NCBI GenBank assembly: GCA_039583875.1
Contig: CM077155.1
Span: forward strand, 11,139,046-11,203,045
From: Platanthera guangdongensis
Taxonomy: Eukaryota > Streptophyta > Magnoliopsida > Asparagales > Orchidaceae
Reading direction: 5' to 3'
DNA length: 64,000 bases
Part shown: positions 8,471 to 18,700 of the stretch, piece after piece
Layout of the letters: each line of letters opens with the position of its first letter
How positions within the stretch are numbered: the first letter of the stretch is position 1
Made by a program: the position numbers and the translations under genes
The notes under the pieces: model-generated
What the model saw: the letters and a program-made list of their open reading frames with translations, nothing else
The model's database searches: none
What the model was told of the DNA's origin: nothing

Positions 8471-9640
8471 TACACGCCCCAAGGTCACGGGCGTGACAAA
8501 GGGGCGTAACGTAGTGTCACGCCCAGGACCTGTCTCCCGATCCAGAATGTGTCTGCCACATCATTTAAAATTACACGCCCTAAGTCACGCCTGTGACAAG
8601 GGGGCGTAACATCTAGGTCATGCTCGTGACTCGCCTCCAAGCCAATCCAGCAGTCACGCCCCTGATCCAGCCTAGTCACACATGTGACTTTCAAGGGTCA
8701 CGCCCATGTACTTCCCCTGGATCAGCCGTTACTCTTCCACCCGCCAAGATTTTCTGCCAGAAGCAATTTTAACATGTCACGTCCCTATGTCACGGGCATG
8801 ACCGAGAGGCGTGACACGTCGTGCAACGCCTGCATTGACTCCAGATCGTTGCTCTCCCGCCTCCAGCCATTACGCCCCAGACATGCCCCAGGTCACGGGC
8901 ATGACCTAGGGGCGTGTAACCTGAATTTTTCAGCTATTTAAAGCCAGCTGCTCCATGTAATCATGGGTCGAATTCTAGCCCCCTTTGGGCCATTTACAGC
9001 TTCATTTCATGTATTTTCTTTCATGTATTTTTCTTTAATTATGGCAATTTCATTTAGTAGATTAGAATTTACTTTTCTGCACTTGTAATCTCTTTTTCTC
9101 TAAGTTTTATCTCTTTTTGAATCAAGTCTAGCTAAATTATTTTAAGCATTTGATCGGATGATGTCTTTGAAATTTTAATTATGTGTTTATTTCTCGGAAG
9201 CCTTGAATAATAAAGCTATGATTTATTCTTGAATAATCTCAATTTTATATGTCTATGTATGATTTTGTATTTGTATTCGTATTCTAATTAGCTGAGAGAT
9301 TCGTAAGTACAAATCGATCTCTTAAGAATAAAAGCAGTTGATCGCAACCCTCGAGAGAGGATGACGAAAATCTTCCAGATAAGAGTTAAATCCTATGGTG
9401 GGATTCACCTCATAAAGCAAGATTTAGGTGATGCGATTTGAGAACGAGAGTTCAGTCGATAAACCTAAACTTAGGTGAACACTTTCCTCGAGAGAGGAGT
9501 ATTCATATTTCGGGAATCTCCACGGTCAAGTTCTTATCATCGAGCTTTTTGAGTTTAAATCTTACTAATTAAATTTTTCTTAAAATTGATTCATGATCAA
9601 GTGTTTTTTTCTTTTTATGTTTTATTTATTTCTTCTCTCA
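8470..9640 (+). repeat. LTR-like fragment with palindrome-rich U3
   Basis: Six palindromes of the type GTCACGGGCGTGAC occur at 8484, 8584, 8617, 8675, 8789 and 8892, set in ~100-bp repeated units with flanking ACGCCCC/GGGGCGT. A TATA-like CTATTTAAAG (8934-8943) follows, then a non-coding leader-like region to about 9640. This layout fits U3-R-U5 of a Ty3/gypsy LTR, but no partner, PBS or ends were found, so solo LTR or fragment is inference. Confidence 0.45.
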
Positions 9641-10030
9641 ACCCCCAAAAGTATTTCGTCGATAAAATAATAATAATTTGCTCGAAGTAGAAATATTCAA
9701 CAGACTCATGAAATACAACACTTAATAATTAGCTTTTTAAATATTATATATTATATTTCAATAAGGTACACTTATCTTTATCATCTATAGATTGGTGAAT
9801 ATAAATCCTCTAATTCTACCTATCAAGTATTAACTGATAGGTCAATATCAATATAAGCTTCCTCTTTTGTTTTTCTAAATAATTTTAATTATTTTACTGG
9901 ACAGAGAGAAAGGCTTCATTAATCCTATTTTGCTAAAACAATTTCATGATGGATGAGAGAATTAAAAGTACTTAAATATTTTCATTTTACATAAAGAAGA
10001 AAGCTTAAATATTAAGCTGATTTTGTCATT
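9641..10030. other. AT-rich stretch, nothing recognised
   Basis: No gene or clear repeat found. Confidence 0.5.
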
Positions 10031-10205
10031 AATATTGTTAGCATTTTTAGCTTATTCTATCAATTAGAAAAGCCTCATCCTAATCGCTCACAATTTATCA
10101 TCTTAGCCATTCATTCTCATTCGCGCAAATTATGTGTCTATTGTATATAGAGGATTTCTCTTTTGAAAAAATGCATTTCTTAAAATATTCCTCTTTTTCC
10201 TATAT
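10031..10205 (+). repeat. Copia-type LTR fragment
   Basis: Similar to the LTR at 27464-27670: both have a GTTAG...TTAGCTTATT-like start, a TATATAGAGG/TATATACAAAG core, and GAAAAATGCATTTCTT near the end. No TSD or internal region is attached, so it is a solo LTR or remnant. Confidence 0.5.
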
Positions 10206-10457
10206 CCAAAATTTTGGTTCTAATATCTGATTTTTCTCCAATCTGGAATGAGGTTCATTGGTTCAACACATGATCAATCCGAGAACCTCAACCCCTAGGT
10301 TCACTCTAACCACATATAAACACACTCCTTCCCTTGGATCCTATCCACTTCAGCCCTAAGCTCTGTCGGATCAGACATTGGGTAGATGAGGATGATAAGA
10401 AAAACAGTGGCTTTTGTATTGAAGATCGACATTGCAACTCGGATCCTCATTGCCGTA
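10206..10457. other. Flank of element A, nothing recognised
   Basis: Unique-looking sequence up to the TSD CCGTA (10453-10457). The pre-insertion site continues at 15940. Confidence 0.4.
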
Positions 10458-10640
10458 TGTTAGAAAAGCCTTAGTAAGGGCCCATCTAAGAGCTCATTTT
10501 TCTCTCTTTTATCTCTCTTTGTATTTGTCTCACATCTTGGATTGAGATTTTCTCTTCTTCCTCTCTTCCTATATAAGTGTATTCATATTTGTAATTCATT
10601 ATTCAAGAAGTATATACAAAGTTTGAGGTCATTCTTTACA
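10458..10640 (+). repeat. 5' LTR of element A (183 bp)
   Basis: TGTTAG...TTTACA. It has TATATAAG at ~10570-10577 as a likely TATA box. Compared with the 3' LTR it has a 12-bp extra segment (CTAAGAGCTCAT region) and under ten substitutions by eye. Confidence 0.92.
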
Positions 10641-10651
10641 TGGTATAAGAG
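10641..10651 (+). other. Primer binding site of element A
   Basis: TGGTATAAGAG abuts the LTR. It is complementary to initiator-Met tRNA 3' end except one C-to-A change from TGGTATCAGAG. Confidence 0.75.
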
Positions 10652-11577
10652 GAACCGGTCTCCTCCTTGGCTGTTCGGCTTTTTGTTCGCGGCTGCTCGC
10701 GGTCTCATCTTTCTTAACCGCTCGAGCTCAGTTAGCCGGCCTGTCTGTTTGCAGACCGCCTGGTCTCCCGGCTGACCGCGCGGCCTGTCCATTCTCTTGC
10801 TTAGCCGCAGTATCGAGCGGCATGTCTTTCTCTAGACGATGTCCCCTTATCTCTACTTCTGTTGTGGCCTCCTTGCCTCCTCCACCACCCTCTCTCTCTT
10901 TTATAAACTTTTCTCACACGTGGGGTCCACCTTCTCTTGCTTCTTTCCCTGCCCGTCCGGACTCCCTTGCTATCTGCGCGGCATCTCTATCTTGCTATCC
11001 GCGCGGCCTCTACCCCTTGCTCTCCGCGCGACCTCTACCTTCCCGCTTGGCGCGACCTCTCTCAAGTCGCTGTGGGTTACTCCTCTTCTCTCTTTCTTGT
11101 TTCAGTCCGCATCTAAGTCGCGACATCTCTCCTTGCCGCTGGTGGACTCACCTTGATCGTGCGGACTCCTCTTCTACCCTCCTCCCCACTAGTCACTGCG
11201 ACCTGTCCTGTCGCTAGCGGTCTCTCCTCTTCCCTTAGCTGCATCCTGGTCGCAACTTTCCTTGTCGCTGGTAGATTTACCTTGACCATGCGGACTTCTC
11301 CTCTACCCGCTTTTTGCCAGTCGCTGCGACCTGTCTTGTCGCTAGCGGCCTCTCCCCTTCGTCGCATCTTGATCGCGACTTTCCTTGTCGCTGGTGTATC
11401 CTCTGTGACAGTGCGACTACTCTCTTTGCCGACTTCTCTACCAAGCCGTCCGACCCTCTTTGCCAAGCCGCCCGGCTTCTCCTGCTTGCCGCCCGGTCCA
11501 AACCCTGCTGACCGCCCGACCTCTTCTGTTAGCCGTCAGGTTTATCTTCTAGAAGCCCGGTCTCCTCTGTTAGCCGC
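10652..11577 (+). other. Long C/T-rich leader of element A with ~125-bp repeats
   Basis: About 0.9 kb between PBS and gag, rich in CGGTCTC, CGCGGCCTCTACC and GTCGCTGCGACC motifs. Units starting CTTGYCGCTGGT recur at 11132, 11261 and 11384 (spacing 129 and 123). Open frames here are by-products of composition; I see no gene. Confidence 0.6.
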
Positions 11578-12692
11578 ATAGCTTCCGATGCATCCGCTGC
11601 TACTTCTGCTCCGCCAGCCCGTGCAGCTACTACGGCTTCTGAACTCTGTGATGAGCTACGGATTACTACCATCTCTCTGACTGGGAAACGCAATTTTGTC
11701 GAAATGGGTTCACTCTGTTCGTCGTGTTCTGCAGACGAAGGGTCTTCTCCACCACTTGAATCGTGCTGCCCTCGTTGCTCCCTCTGATGACTGGCTTTGC
11801 GATGATGGTCGGGTCCAGTCTTGGCTCCTCAACTCTATGGACACCGAGCCCTACAGGATGGCCATGTATCATGACACGGCCAAGGCAATGTGGGAGGAGC
11901 TTCACTCCTTTTACTCAGGGCACAACAGTTTTCAGCACTTATATGATATTATATCTGATCTTCAGAACCTTGCTCCTGGTGCTCCCGGCGATATGATCTC
12001 TTTTGTTGCCCAGGCAAAGACACCGGCCGAGGCTTGGATTCAACATCAGCCTCCCACTATGGATCCAGCTACTCAACGGGCCCAGAAAGAGGTTGTCACC
12101 ATCGCGATGATGATGTCCCGTGTTCCGCCCCACTTGCATAGTGTTCGGGCGCAGATCCTTTCTTCCACGATGACTACTTCATTGTCTGATGTCTGCTCCA
12201 TGCTGCTTCGGGTTACGCCTCCTACTGAGGCTCCTCCCAGCTTTGCACATGCTCTTCTTCAACAGCCTCTCCTACCGACCCCCCCGCCCTCCTACTCGTG
12301 GATCTTCCACTCGAGGGGGCCGACCTCCGTCTCGGGGACGCGGACGTGGTGGACGTTCGTCTATAAAATGCACATATTGTGGCCGGAGTGGCCATCTTGA
12401 GGTTACCTGTTACAGCAAGCATGGGTTCCCTCCCCACCTCGCTGCTACTTTCTCTGCTGCTCTTGCTCCCACTGTGGCTTTTGCCCAGGATCCGGCATCC
12501 ACTACCCGCCAAGATATCGATGAGCACCGCACCCAACTCCATCAGCTACAGGGTGCCCTCAGCCGCTCCTCCGTCTCGGTTGCGTCTTTTTCTGCGGAAG
12601 GTATAACCTGTCTCTCTCCTAGCCCCCACTGGATCGTCGATTCCGGTGCTACTCACCGTATTACCTCCCAGAAGCCCTCCCAGTATTTCTAG
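11578..12692 (+). pseudogene. gag: gag-protease pseudogene of element A
   Basis: Copia Gag (UBN2-like) with ELCDELRITTISLTGK near the start, AMWEELHSFYSG in the middle, and the CCHC knuckle CTYCGRSGHLEVTC (Gag binds RNA in the particle). The protease active site WIVDSGATHRIT follows near 12630. By comparison with element B, the start codon is ATA (11578-11580) in place of ATG. An extra A near 11703 shifts frame just before 'WVHSVRR', another shift lies near 12290, and a stop ends the frame at 12692. Confidence 0.85.
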
Positions 12693-14190
12693 ACGGCTTA
12701 TCCCTTGTGTATCACTCTGGTCAATGGCGACACCCTACCGGTCTCCGGCGCCGCTGCTCTTCAGCTTACCCCGGCCCTTTTTCTTTCCTCGGTTCTTCAC
12801 GTTCCGGGATCTCCTTTCAATTTTACACTGCATTTTTGCAAGAGGCTGCTTCTAAGACTAGAACCTGTGACCTCAAGGTTGCACAACACCACCTTTTTGT
12901 TAGTCGTCTGACGCACGATCTTGATTGTTGCATAACTTTTTCTCCCTCTTCCTTTCTTATGCAGGATCGTCGCACCCGGAGTATCATTGGTAGGGGCAGC
13001 TGTTGAATGATCTTGGATATCCCACCCACTCTTCTCTCCATCGTCTCCACTATTGATTGTCATCGCCGCCTTGGGCATGCTCCTCTTCTGATTCTCAAGC
13101 TGGTTATTCCTGATGTTCCTTTATGGGAGTTCTCTTGTGAATCTTATATCTACGGCAAACAACATCGTTCTACCTTCCCCCCTGCATGTACCAGGAGTAG
13201 TACTCATTTATCCTTAGTTCATTCTGATGTATGAGGTCCTTATAAAGTCCCTAGTATCTATGGCTTTCGCTATTTTGTAACTTTTATTGATGACCACTCG
13301 CGTACTACATGGCTATATTTAATGCATGATCGTACTGAACATACATCTGTGTTTCGTGTCTTCTTAACTGAGATGCGTACGTAGTTCTCCACCTCCCTCA
13401 AAATCAAACACACTGATAATGCTCGCAAGTATACGGGGCGCACCTGCTCCAATCTCTACACCGAATTTGGTGTCATCCATCAAACTTCGTGTGTGTATAC
13501 CCCTCAGCAAAACGAAGTGGACGAACGGAAGAATCATCATTTACTTGATGTTGCTCGGTCGCTCATGTTTCAAATGAAGGTTCCGATCGAATATTGGAAT
13601 TTTGCCGTCTCAACAGTCTGTCATCTCATTAACCGCCTACCTTCTTTTGTTCTTGACTTTGCTGTTCTAATCCAACTCCTCTATCCTACTACCAACCCAA
13701 CCACTCTCACCCTGCGTGTTTTTGGGTGTGTTTGCTATGTTTATCTTCTTGGACCTCCCTCCGACAAACTTGCTCCTCAGACAGCCAAATATATGTTTGT
13801 TGGCTACTCTCGTACTCAAAAGAGGTATGTTTGTTACTCTCCTTCGGATGACAAGCTAATCGTCTCTGCGGATGTCACCTTCTGCGAAGACCAGCCCTTT
13901 CACTTACCTTCCTCCACCCTGTCTTCCTCTCCTGCTTTTTCCCGGCCTGCCGTACCTATCACGCCCTCCTTTCTGTCATCTCCCTCCTCCTATATTCCTG
14001 CCCCCAAGGTTCCTCCTGCACAGTGTTTATACTTGTCGCGGCTCCAAGGATGGTTCTCTAGCCCAGCTCCCTGCCCCAGCTCCCTACTACTAGTGACACC
14101 CCAACAACGGCGGATCCGGTTCCTGCTTCTACGGCCGATCCCCTGGCCAACTACGTTTCTCTCCATCGTCTCACTCCACCTCTCTACGCC
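12693..14190 (+). pseudogene. int: Integrase pseudogene of element A
   Basis: Recognisable blocks include CHRRLGHAPL (zinc-binding His pair), TPQQNEVDERKN (copia [10 protein letters not shown]; the catalytic Glu is retained), and 'FGCVCYV' with 'FVGYSRTQKRYVCYSP' downstream. Several stops (for example at 13231-13233, TGATGTATGAGG region) and frame changes break it. A 70-bp SINE fragment sits at 12824-12893. Confidence 0.8.
12824..12893 (-). mobile_element. Internal fragment of an Au-like SINE within element A
   Basis: The minus strand reads GGTTGTGCAACCTTGAG-like head text, then CAGCCTCTTGCAAAAATGCA, the same family as the SINE at 4059-5425. In element B the flanking integrase text is continuous, which shows this is an insertion. 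It lacks both SINE ends. Confidence 0.6.
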
Positions 14191-15250
14191 TTTGCCACTT
14201 TGCTTTCCTCTATTTCTATTCCTAACACTGTGCAGGAGGCGCTTCAACATCCGGGGTGGTGGGCGATCATGAACGATGAAATGAGAGCTCTCTGGGCTAA
14301 CCGGACTTGGAATCTAGTTCCTCTTCCTGCAGGCGAACACTGTGTTAGCTGCAAGTGGGTCTTTGTTGTTAAACATGTTGCGGATGACACTGTTGAGAGT
14401 CTAAAGGCCCGCCTCGTGGCCCGGTGTTTTACTCAACAACATGGTCTTGATGATGAGGAAACCTTCTCTCCGGTGGCCAAATTGAACACGGTCTGCGTTC
14501 TTCTCTCATTGGTTGTTCACCGTCATTGGCTTCTCTATAAACTGGATGTTAAGAATGTCTTCCTCAATGGCGATCTGCAGGAGACTGTTTATATGCACCA
14601 ACCTCCCGGGTTTGAGACTACGGGGGAGTCTCGGGTTTGTCATCTTCGAAAATCTATTTATGGTCTCAAACAGTCCCCGCGCGCTTGGTTTGAAAAATTC
14701 AGCAAGGGAGTCTACGATATTGGCTTCATTCGGAGCTCGGCTGATTTATCTCTCTTCACACGACACCGGTCAACCGGAACTGTGATCCTACTTGTCTATA
14801 CTGATGATATCCTCATTACTGGGGACGATACTACAGGGATACAACATACCAAGCAACAGTTGAGCTTCACCTTTCAGACCAAAATCTTGGTAAGCTACGG
14901 TATTTCCTCGGGCTTGAGGTTGCACGACGCCCTGATGGTCTTGTATTATCCCAAAGGAAGTATTGTATGGACCTCCTTCATGATGCAGGCTATTCTGGAT
15001 GCAAACCTACGGATACTCCTATGGACGCTAATCACAAGCTCTCGACCCACAGCTCTGACTCTGATAAGCTGCTTACGAATCCGGAATACTACAGACGCTT
15101 GGTTGGTAAACTGATGTATCTTACGGTTACTCGATCAGACATCTCTTTTGTTGCGGGAGTCGTGAGTCGATTTGTGCATGCACCTCGGCCATCTCATCTT
15201 CAAGCTGTCGAGCGCATTCTTCGGTATCTCAAGAACACTCCAGGATAAGG
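14191..15250 (+). pseudogene. rt: Reverse transcriptase pseudogene of element A
   Basis: RT blocks in order: CKWVFVVKH, LVARCFTQQHGLDDEETFSP, KLDVKNVFLNGDLQETVYM, YGLKQSPRAWF, and the catalytic site LVYTDDILITG, where the usual copia YVDD is YTDD. The first 304 codons (from 14200) are open, then a frameshift near 14890 moves the rest to 14967-15248 (MDLLHDAGYSGCKPTDTPMD, LTVTRSDISF). RT copies element RNA into DNA in virus-like particles; this copy cannot make a full protein. Confidence 0.88.
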
Positions 15251-15785
15251 GCTTGTGTACAATTCATCCACATCTTTATCTTTTGTTGCATACTCGGACG
15301 CTGACTATGCAGGATCCATTGATGATAGGCGTTGTACATCTGGTTTCTGTACCTACTTCGGTGGACATCTCATAACCTGGCGTAGCAAGAAATAGACTGT
15401 AGTTGCTCGCTCTTCTGCTGAAGCCGAGTACCGGGCCATGGCTGTTGTTGTTTCCGAGTTAACTTGGCTTGAGAGCCTTCTGGGAGACTTGGGTGTTCGT
15501 CTCTCATCACCGGCGACCCTATTTTGTGATAGTCAAGCAGCAATACATATTGTCAAGAACCCGGTCTTTCACGAACGCACAAAGCATATTGAAGTTGACT
15601 GTCACTTTATTCGGGAAAAAGTACAGTCAAAGAAGATAGATTTGGAGCATGTCTCTGCTACAAACCAAGTTGCTGACATCCTGACTAAAGCTCTCTCCCG
15701 GCCGCTATACTACCAATTTTTATCCAAGCTTGGTGCCTACGACTTGTACGCTCCAGCTTGCGGGGGAGTGTTAGAAAAGCCTTAG
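15251..15785 (+). pseudogene. rnh: RNase H pseudogene of element A
   Basis: An in-frame TAA at 15246 and a TAG near 15393 interrupt it. From 15438 an open segment carries [30 protein letters not shown] and the C-terminal 'VADILTKAL', standard for copia RNase H. The frame runs into the 3' LTR and stops at 15785. Confidence 0.85.
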
Positions 15786-15939
15786 TAAGGGCCCATTTTT
15801 CTCTATTTTCTCTCTATTTGTATTTGTCTCACATCTTGGATTGGGATTTTCTCTTCTTCCTCTCTTCCTATATAAGTGTATTTATACTTGTAATTCATTA
15901 TTCAAGAAGTATATACAAGGTTTGAGGCCATTCTTTACA
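15769..15939 (+). repeat. 3' LTR of element A (171 bp)
   Basis: Preceded by the polypurine tract GCGGGGGAG (15760-15768) and followed by TSD CCGTA. Confidence 0.92.
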
Positions 15940-16072
15940 CCGTACATGAGGGTGATATGAAAAACGTAATCTTCCTCGGAGCCTTGTCGACATCTTCATC
16001 GTCCTCCAGTTAAACTTATGCGGAGGCCCGAAAATGTCATACATTTTCAGCCAACTTATGAAAATAAAGATA

Positions 16073-16213
16073 CAACAACAACACTCAAGCCTTTATCCCA
16101 CTGTAGTGGGGTCGGCTATATGGATCCTTTGTCACCATTATGTCTATCTTTTGTCATAATCTCACTAATGCCCAAGTAAAACATGTTTTTCCTTATAGTT
16201 TCATTCCAAGTCT
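16073..16213 (-). mobile_element. RTE-type LINE 3' fragment with long TSD
   Basis: On the minus strand it ends GGCTTGAGTGTTGTTGTTG, the simple-repeat tail typical of RTE LINEs. A 21-bp TSD (CAACTTATGAAAAT plus AAAGATA) is intact at 16052-16072. The right copy begins at 16214 and is interrupted by element B, resuming at 21842. The 141-bp body matches the other LINE copies here. Confidence 0.85.
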
Positions 16214-16227
16214 CAACTTATGAAAAT

Positions 16228-16423
16228 TCTTAGAAAAAGAACATGTAAAGGCCCATATAATGACCCATCATAGGCTTTCTTCCTCTTTATGTACTAGTCT
16301 CGCATCTTGAAAAAGGGACTCTTCTGTCTCTTCTCCCCCTATATATGATACTTGTATTTATTGACACAAGAAAGATATACAAAGTTTTACAGCTTTTCTC
16401 AATTGTTTGTGCACTTTTCTACA
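16228..16423 (+). repeat. 5' LTR of element B (196 bp)
   Basis: It starts TCTTAG (the 3' copy has TGTTAG, so the second base is mutated) and ends CTTTTCTACA. A TATATATGATA motif lies mid-LTR. Confidence 0.9.
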
Positions 16424-16436
16424 TAGTATCAGAGGC
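16424..16436 (+). other. Primer binding site of element B
   Basis: TAGTATCAGAGGC directly after the LTR is a one-base variant of the tRNA-iMet site TGGTATCAGAG. Confidence 0.75.
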
Positions 16437-17663
16437 ACTCGATCCCGCTAGGCGGTCTCTGTTTTCTAATTGCACCCCCCTCTGCGGTCTCTTGTTTTTG
16501 GGCGGTTAGAGGTTATGTCTAACCGCAACCCTCCTGCGGACTCTTTCTCCAGACTCCGGCGGACAGACCCTTTCTATCCGCAAGATACTTGGTGAGCTGT
16601 TTCGCCTTCTGTTTTCATATCTCCTCTTGATTTTATAGACTTCGTTGCTGGGTCCCACCGTACTGCCACCCTGCGGTGTGGTCTGCCTATTTCGGCCTCA
16701 TTTTGCCTGCTTGCGGCTCTTCCTTGATTGCGTGGTATGTCTCTTTGACCACTGCGGTCTGCTCTTTATCCGCTGCTCACCATTGTTGCTCGCTGATCTT
16801 CTTTGACTGTGTGGTCTCTCTGCTTTGATCGTGTGGTCTGTTTTTTCTTATCTCACTGCGGGCTGTTCTTAGACCTCACCATTGTTGGTCGTTGATCCTC
16901 TTTGCTCGTTGCGGTCTACTCGTTACCGTTGCGGTCTACTTATTGTTCTCTACGATCTGCCTTTGTCGCGTGGTTTGGCCTATGGTGTTGCTCATCGCGG
17001 TTCTTCTCAGTGTCTTGTCATTGGATTGTGTTCGCCGCGACCCGCGGTCTGCTCTCTGTGTTTGCCCAAAGTCCTCTCGTTGCTCTGCTTGCCGGCTTCT
17101 ACGTCCTAACCGCAGCCCTCTGCTCCTGTCTGCGGCCTCTTCTCAGTCTGCACTCAGTGTTTATCGTTTAGCCGCACTTCGTGTTGACTGCTTACTCAGG
17201 TCGGGGTCTTGCTTTCTCTCAATCCGTCACGACCTCTTCTTAGTTCGCTGCTCCCCAGTCCGTCGCGGCCTTGCCGGTTAGCCTGTTTCAAGCCGCGGCA
17301 TCATGTTATTTGTTCCAATGCGATCATGTCTCCTGCTCGTTGTGGTCTTGCCTAGCTGTTGTTGGTCTTGGCTCAGTTGCGGTATTGTCTCCTGATCACT
17401 GCACCGAGTTAGCCGCTCTTGGTTGTCGCCTGTCGGGCTCTCTCTTTATCCGCCAGATCTTGTCGCACCTTCTGTCCGCAAGCTCTTGCCGCCTGTGTAT
17501 TGTCAGTCCGCCAGATTTGTTGTTGCTGCCTATTTGTCCTTGTCCACGGCAGTCTGTCCATGTCCTTGCCGCATTGTCCGTTGTGCCTTCTTTGTCGCTT
17601 AGTCTTAGTCGCTTACCCGTCTTGTCGGTTAGCCGCTTCACCTAGCCGCTTGGTCGTGTGATC
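16437..17663 (+). other. Long C/T-rich leader of element B
   Basis: 1.2 kb with dozens of (T)GCGGTCT, GTCGC and CCGC motifs, like the leader of A but without clear long repeats. Short open frames in it have biased Cys/Leu/Ser content and are not credible genes. Confidence 0.55.
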
Positions 17664-18700
17664 ATGGATTCCTCCGCTGATTCTTCTCCTCCAGCCCGCT
17701 TGATCCCTACTCCTAAACTTTGTGACGAGTGGAGAATCACCACCATCTCTCTTACTGGGAAGAATAACTTTGTTGAGTGAGTGCATTCTGTCCATCGGGT
17801 ACTTCAGTCAAAGGGACTTTTGTATCATTTAACTAAGGATTCTCCTGCACCTACTGATAACTGGTTGCATGATAATGGTCGTGTTCAGATTTCACTTCTC
17901 AACTCCCTTGATGGCGAACTTTACCGCATGATCACGTATCACGCGACGGCCAAGGCAATGTGGGATGAGCTTCATTCCCTGTACTCAGGCAAGAATTGTC
18001 TCCAACACATGTACGACATCATCACCGATCTTCAGTCCCTTGACTCGGGCAATGCTTAACCTCCTTTGTTGCTCGGTCCCAGACGCTAGTTGAGGCCTGG
18101 ATTCAGCATCAACCCCCGGCTACGGATCTAGCTGTCCAACGCGCTCAAAAGGAAGTTGTTGGTATTGTCATGACGATGGCTCGAGTTCCTCTTCATCTTT
18201 ATAGTATTCAGGCTCAGATCCTCTCATCTGCTATTATTCTCTCATTCTCTGATGTGTGCTCCATGCTGTTAAAGGTTTCACCGCCTCTTGATGTTATCAT
18301 CCCTCCTTCACCGGCTCTTTTCCAGCAATCGTCTGCATCATTACTCCCTCTCCCTCCCCTATCTGTGAGGGACGTACAGGCTCTCGGGGGAGGGGGTCGA
18401 GGTGGTCGGCCGAGGCCTAATTGTTCTTTTTGTGGTAAGGATGGACACCTTGAGGCGACCTGTTACCGCAAACATGGTCTCCTTCTCGTCCAACTGCTTT
18501 TGTTGCTGCCCACAACCCTTCTTCCACTCGCGTTGACCTTGATGAAGTCCATCTCCAGCTCCAACAACTTCAAGGGTTGCTCCACAACTCACCTGCCTTC
18601 GTTGCCTTTGTCTCTCGTGAAGGTATCGCTTGTCTCTCCACTAATCCGCGCTAGATAGTGGATTCACGTGCAACTCACCATATCACCCCTTGAAGTCACC
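17664..18700 (+). pseudogene. gag: gag-protease pseudogene of element B
   Basis: ATG at 17664 begins MDSSADSSPPAR and reaches LCDEWRITTISLTGK. A TGA at 17778 replaces the expected Trp (EWVHSVHR). AMWDELHSLYSG and the knuckle CSFCGKDGHLEATC follow, with frameshifts near 18058 and 18480. The protease motif at ~18655-18690 reads DSRATHHIT, with Gly of DSGAT changed to Arg. Confidence 0.85.

Larger units (their letters stand above)
10458..15939 (+). mobile_element. Ty1/copia LTR retrotransposon A, complete but decayed (5482 bp)
   Basis: Identical 5-bp TSDs, CCGTA (10453-10457 and 15940-15944), flank LTRs that start TGTTAGAAAAG and end TTTACA. Domain order is Gag knuckle, protease, integrase, RT, RNase H, which defines Ty1/copia. 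Multiple frameshifts and stops make it non-autonomous now. Its LTR and protein text are close to B, C and D, so these four belong to one lineage whose clade I could not fix. Confidence 0.93.

Noticed and set aside
10822..11581. Open frames on both strands in the leader of element A
   Set aside because: Same reason: low-complexity leader, no domain, frames on both strands equally long.
16882..17661. Several open frames in the leader of element B
   Set aside because: Cys/Leu/Ser-biased products of C/T-rich repeats, overlapping in three frames; they lie between PBS and gag.
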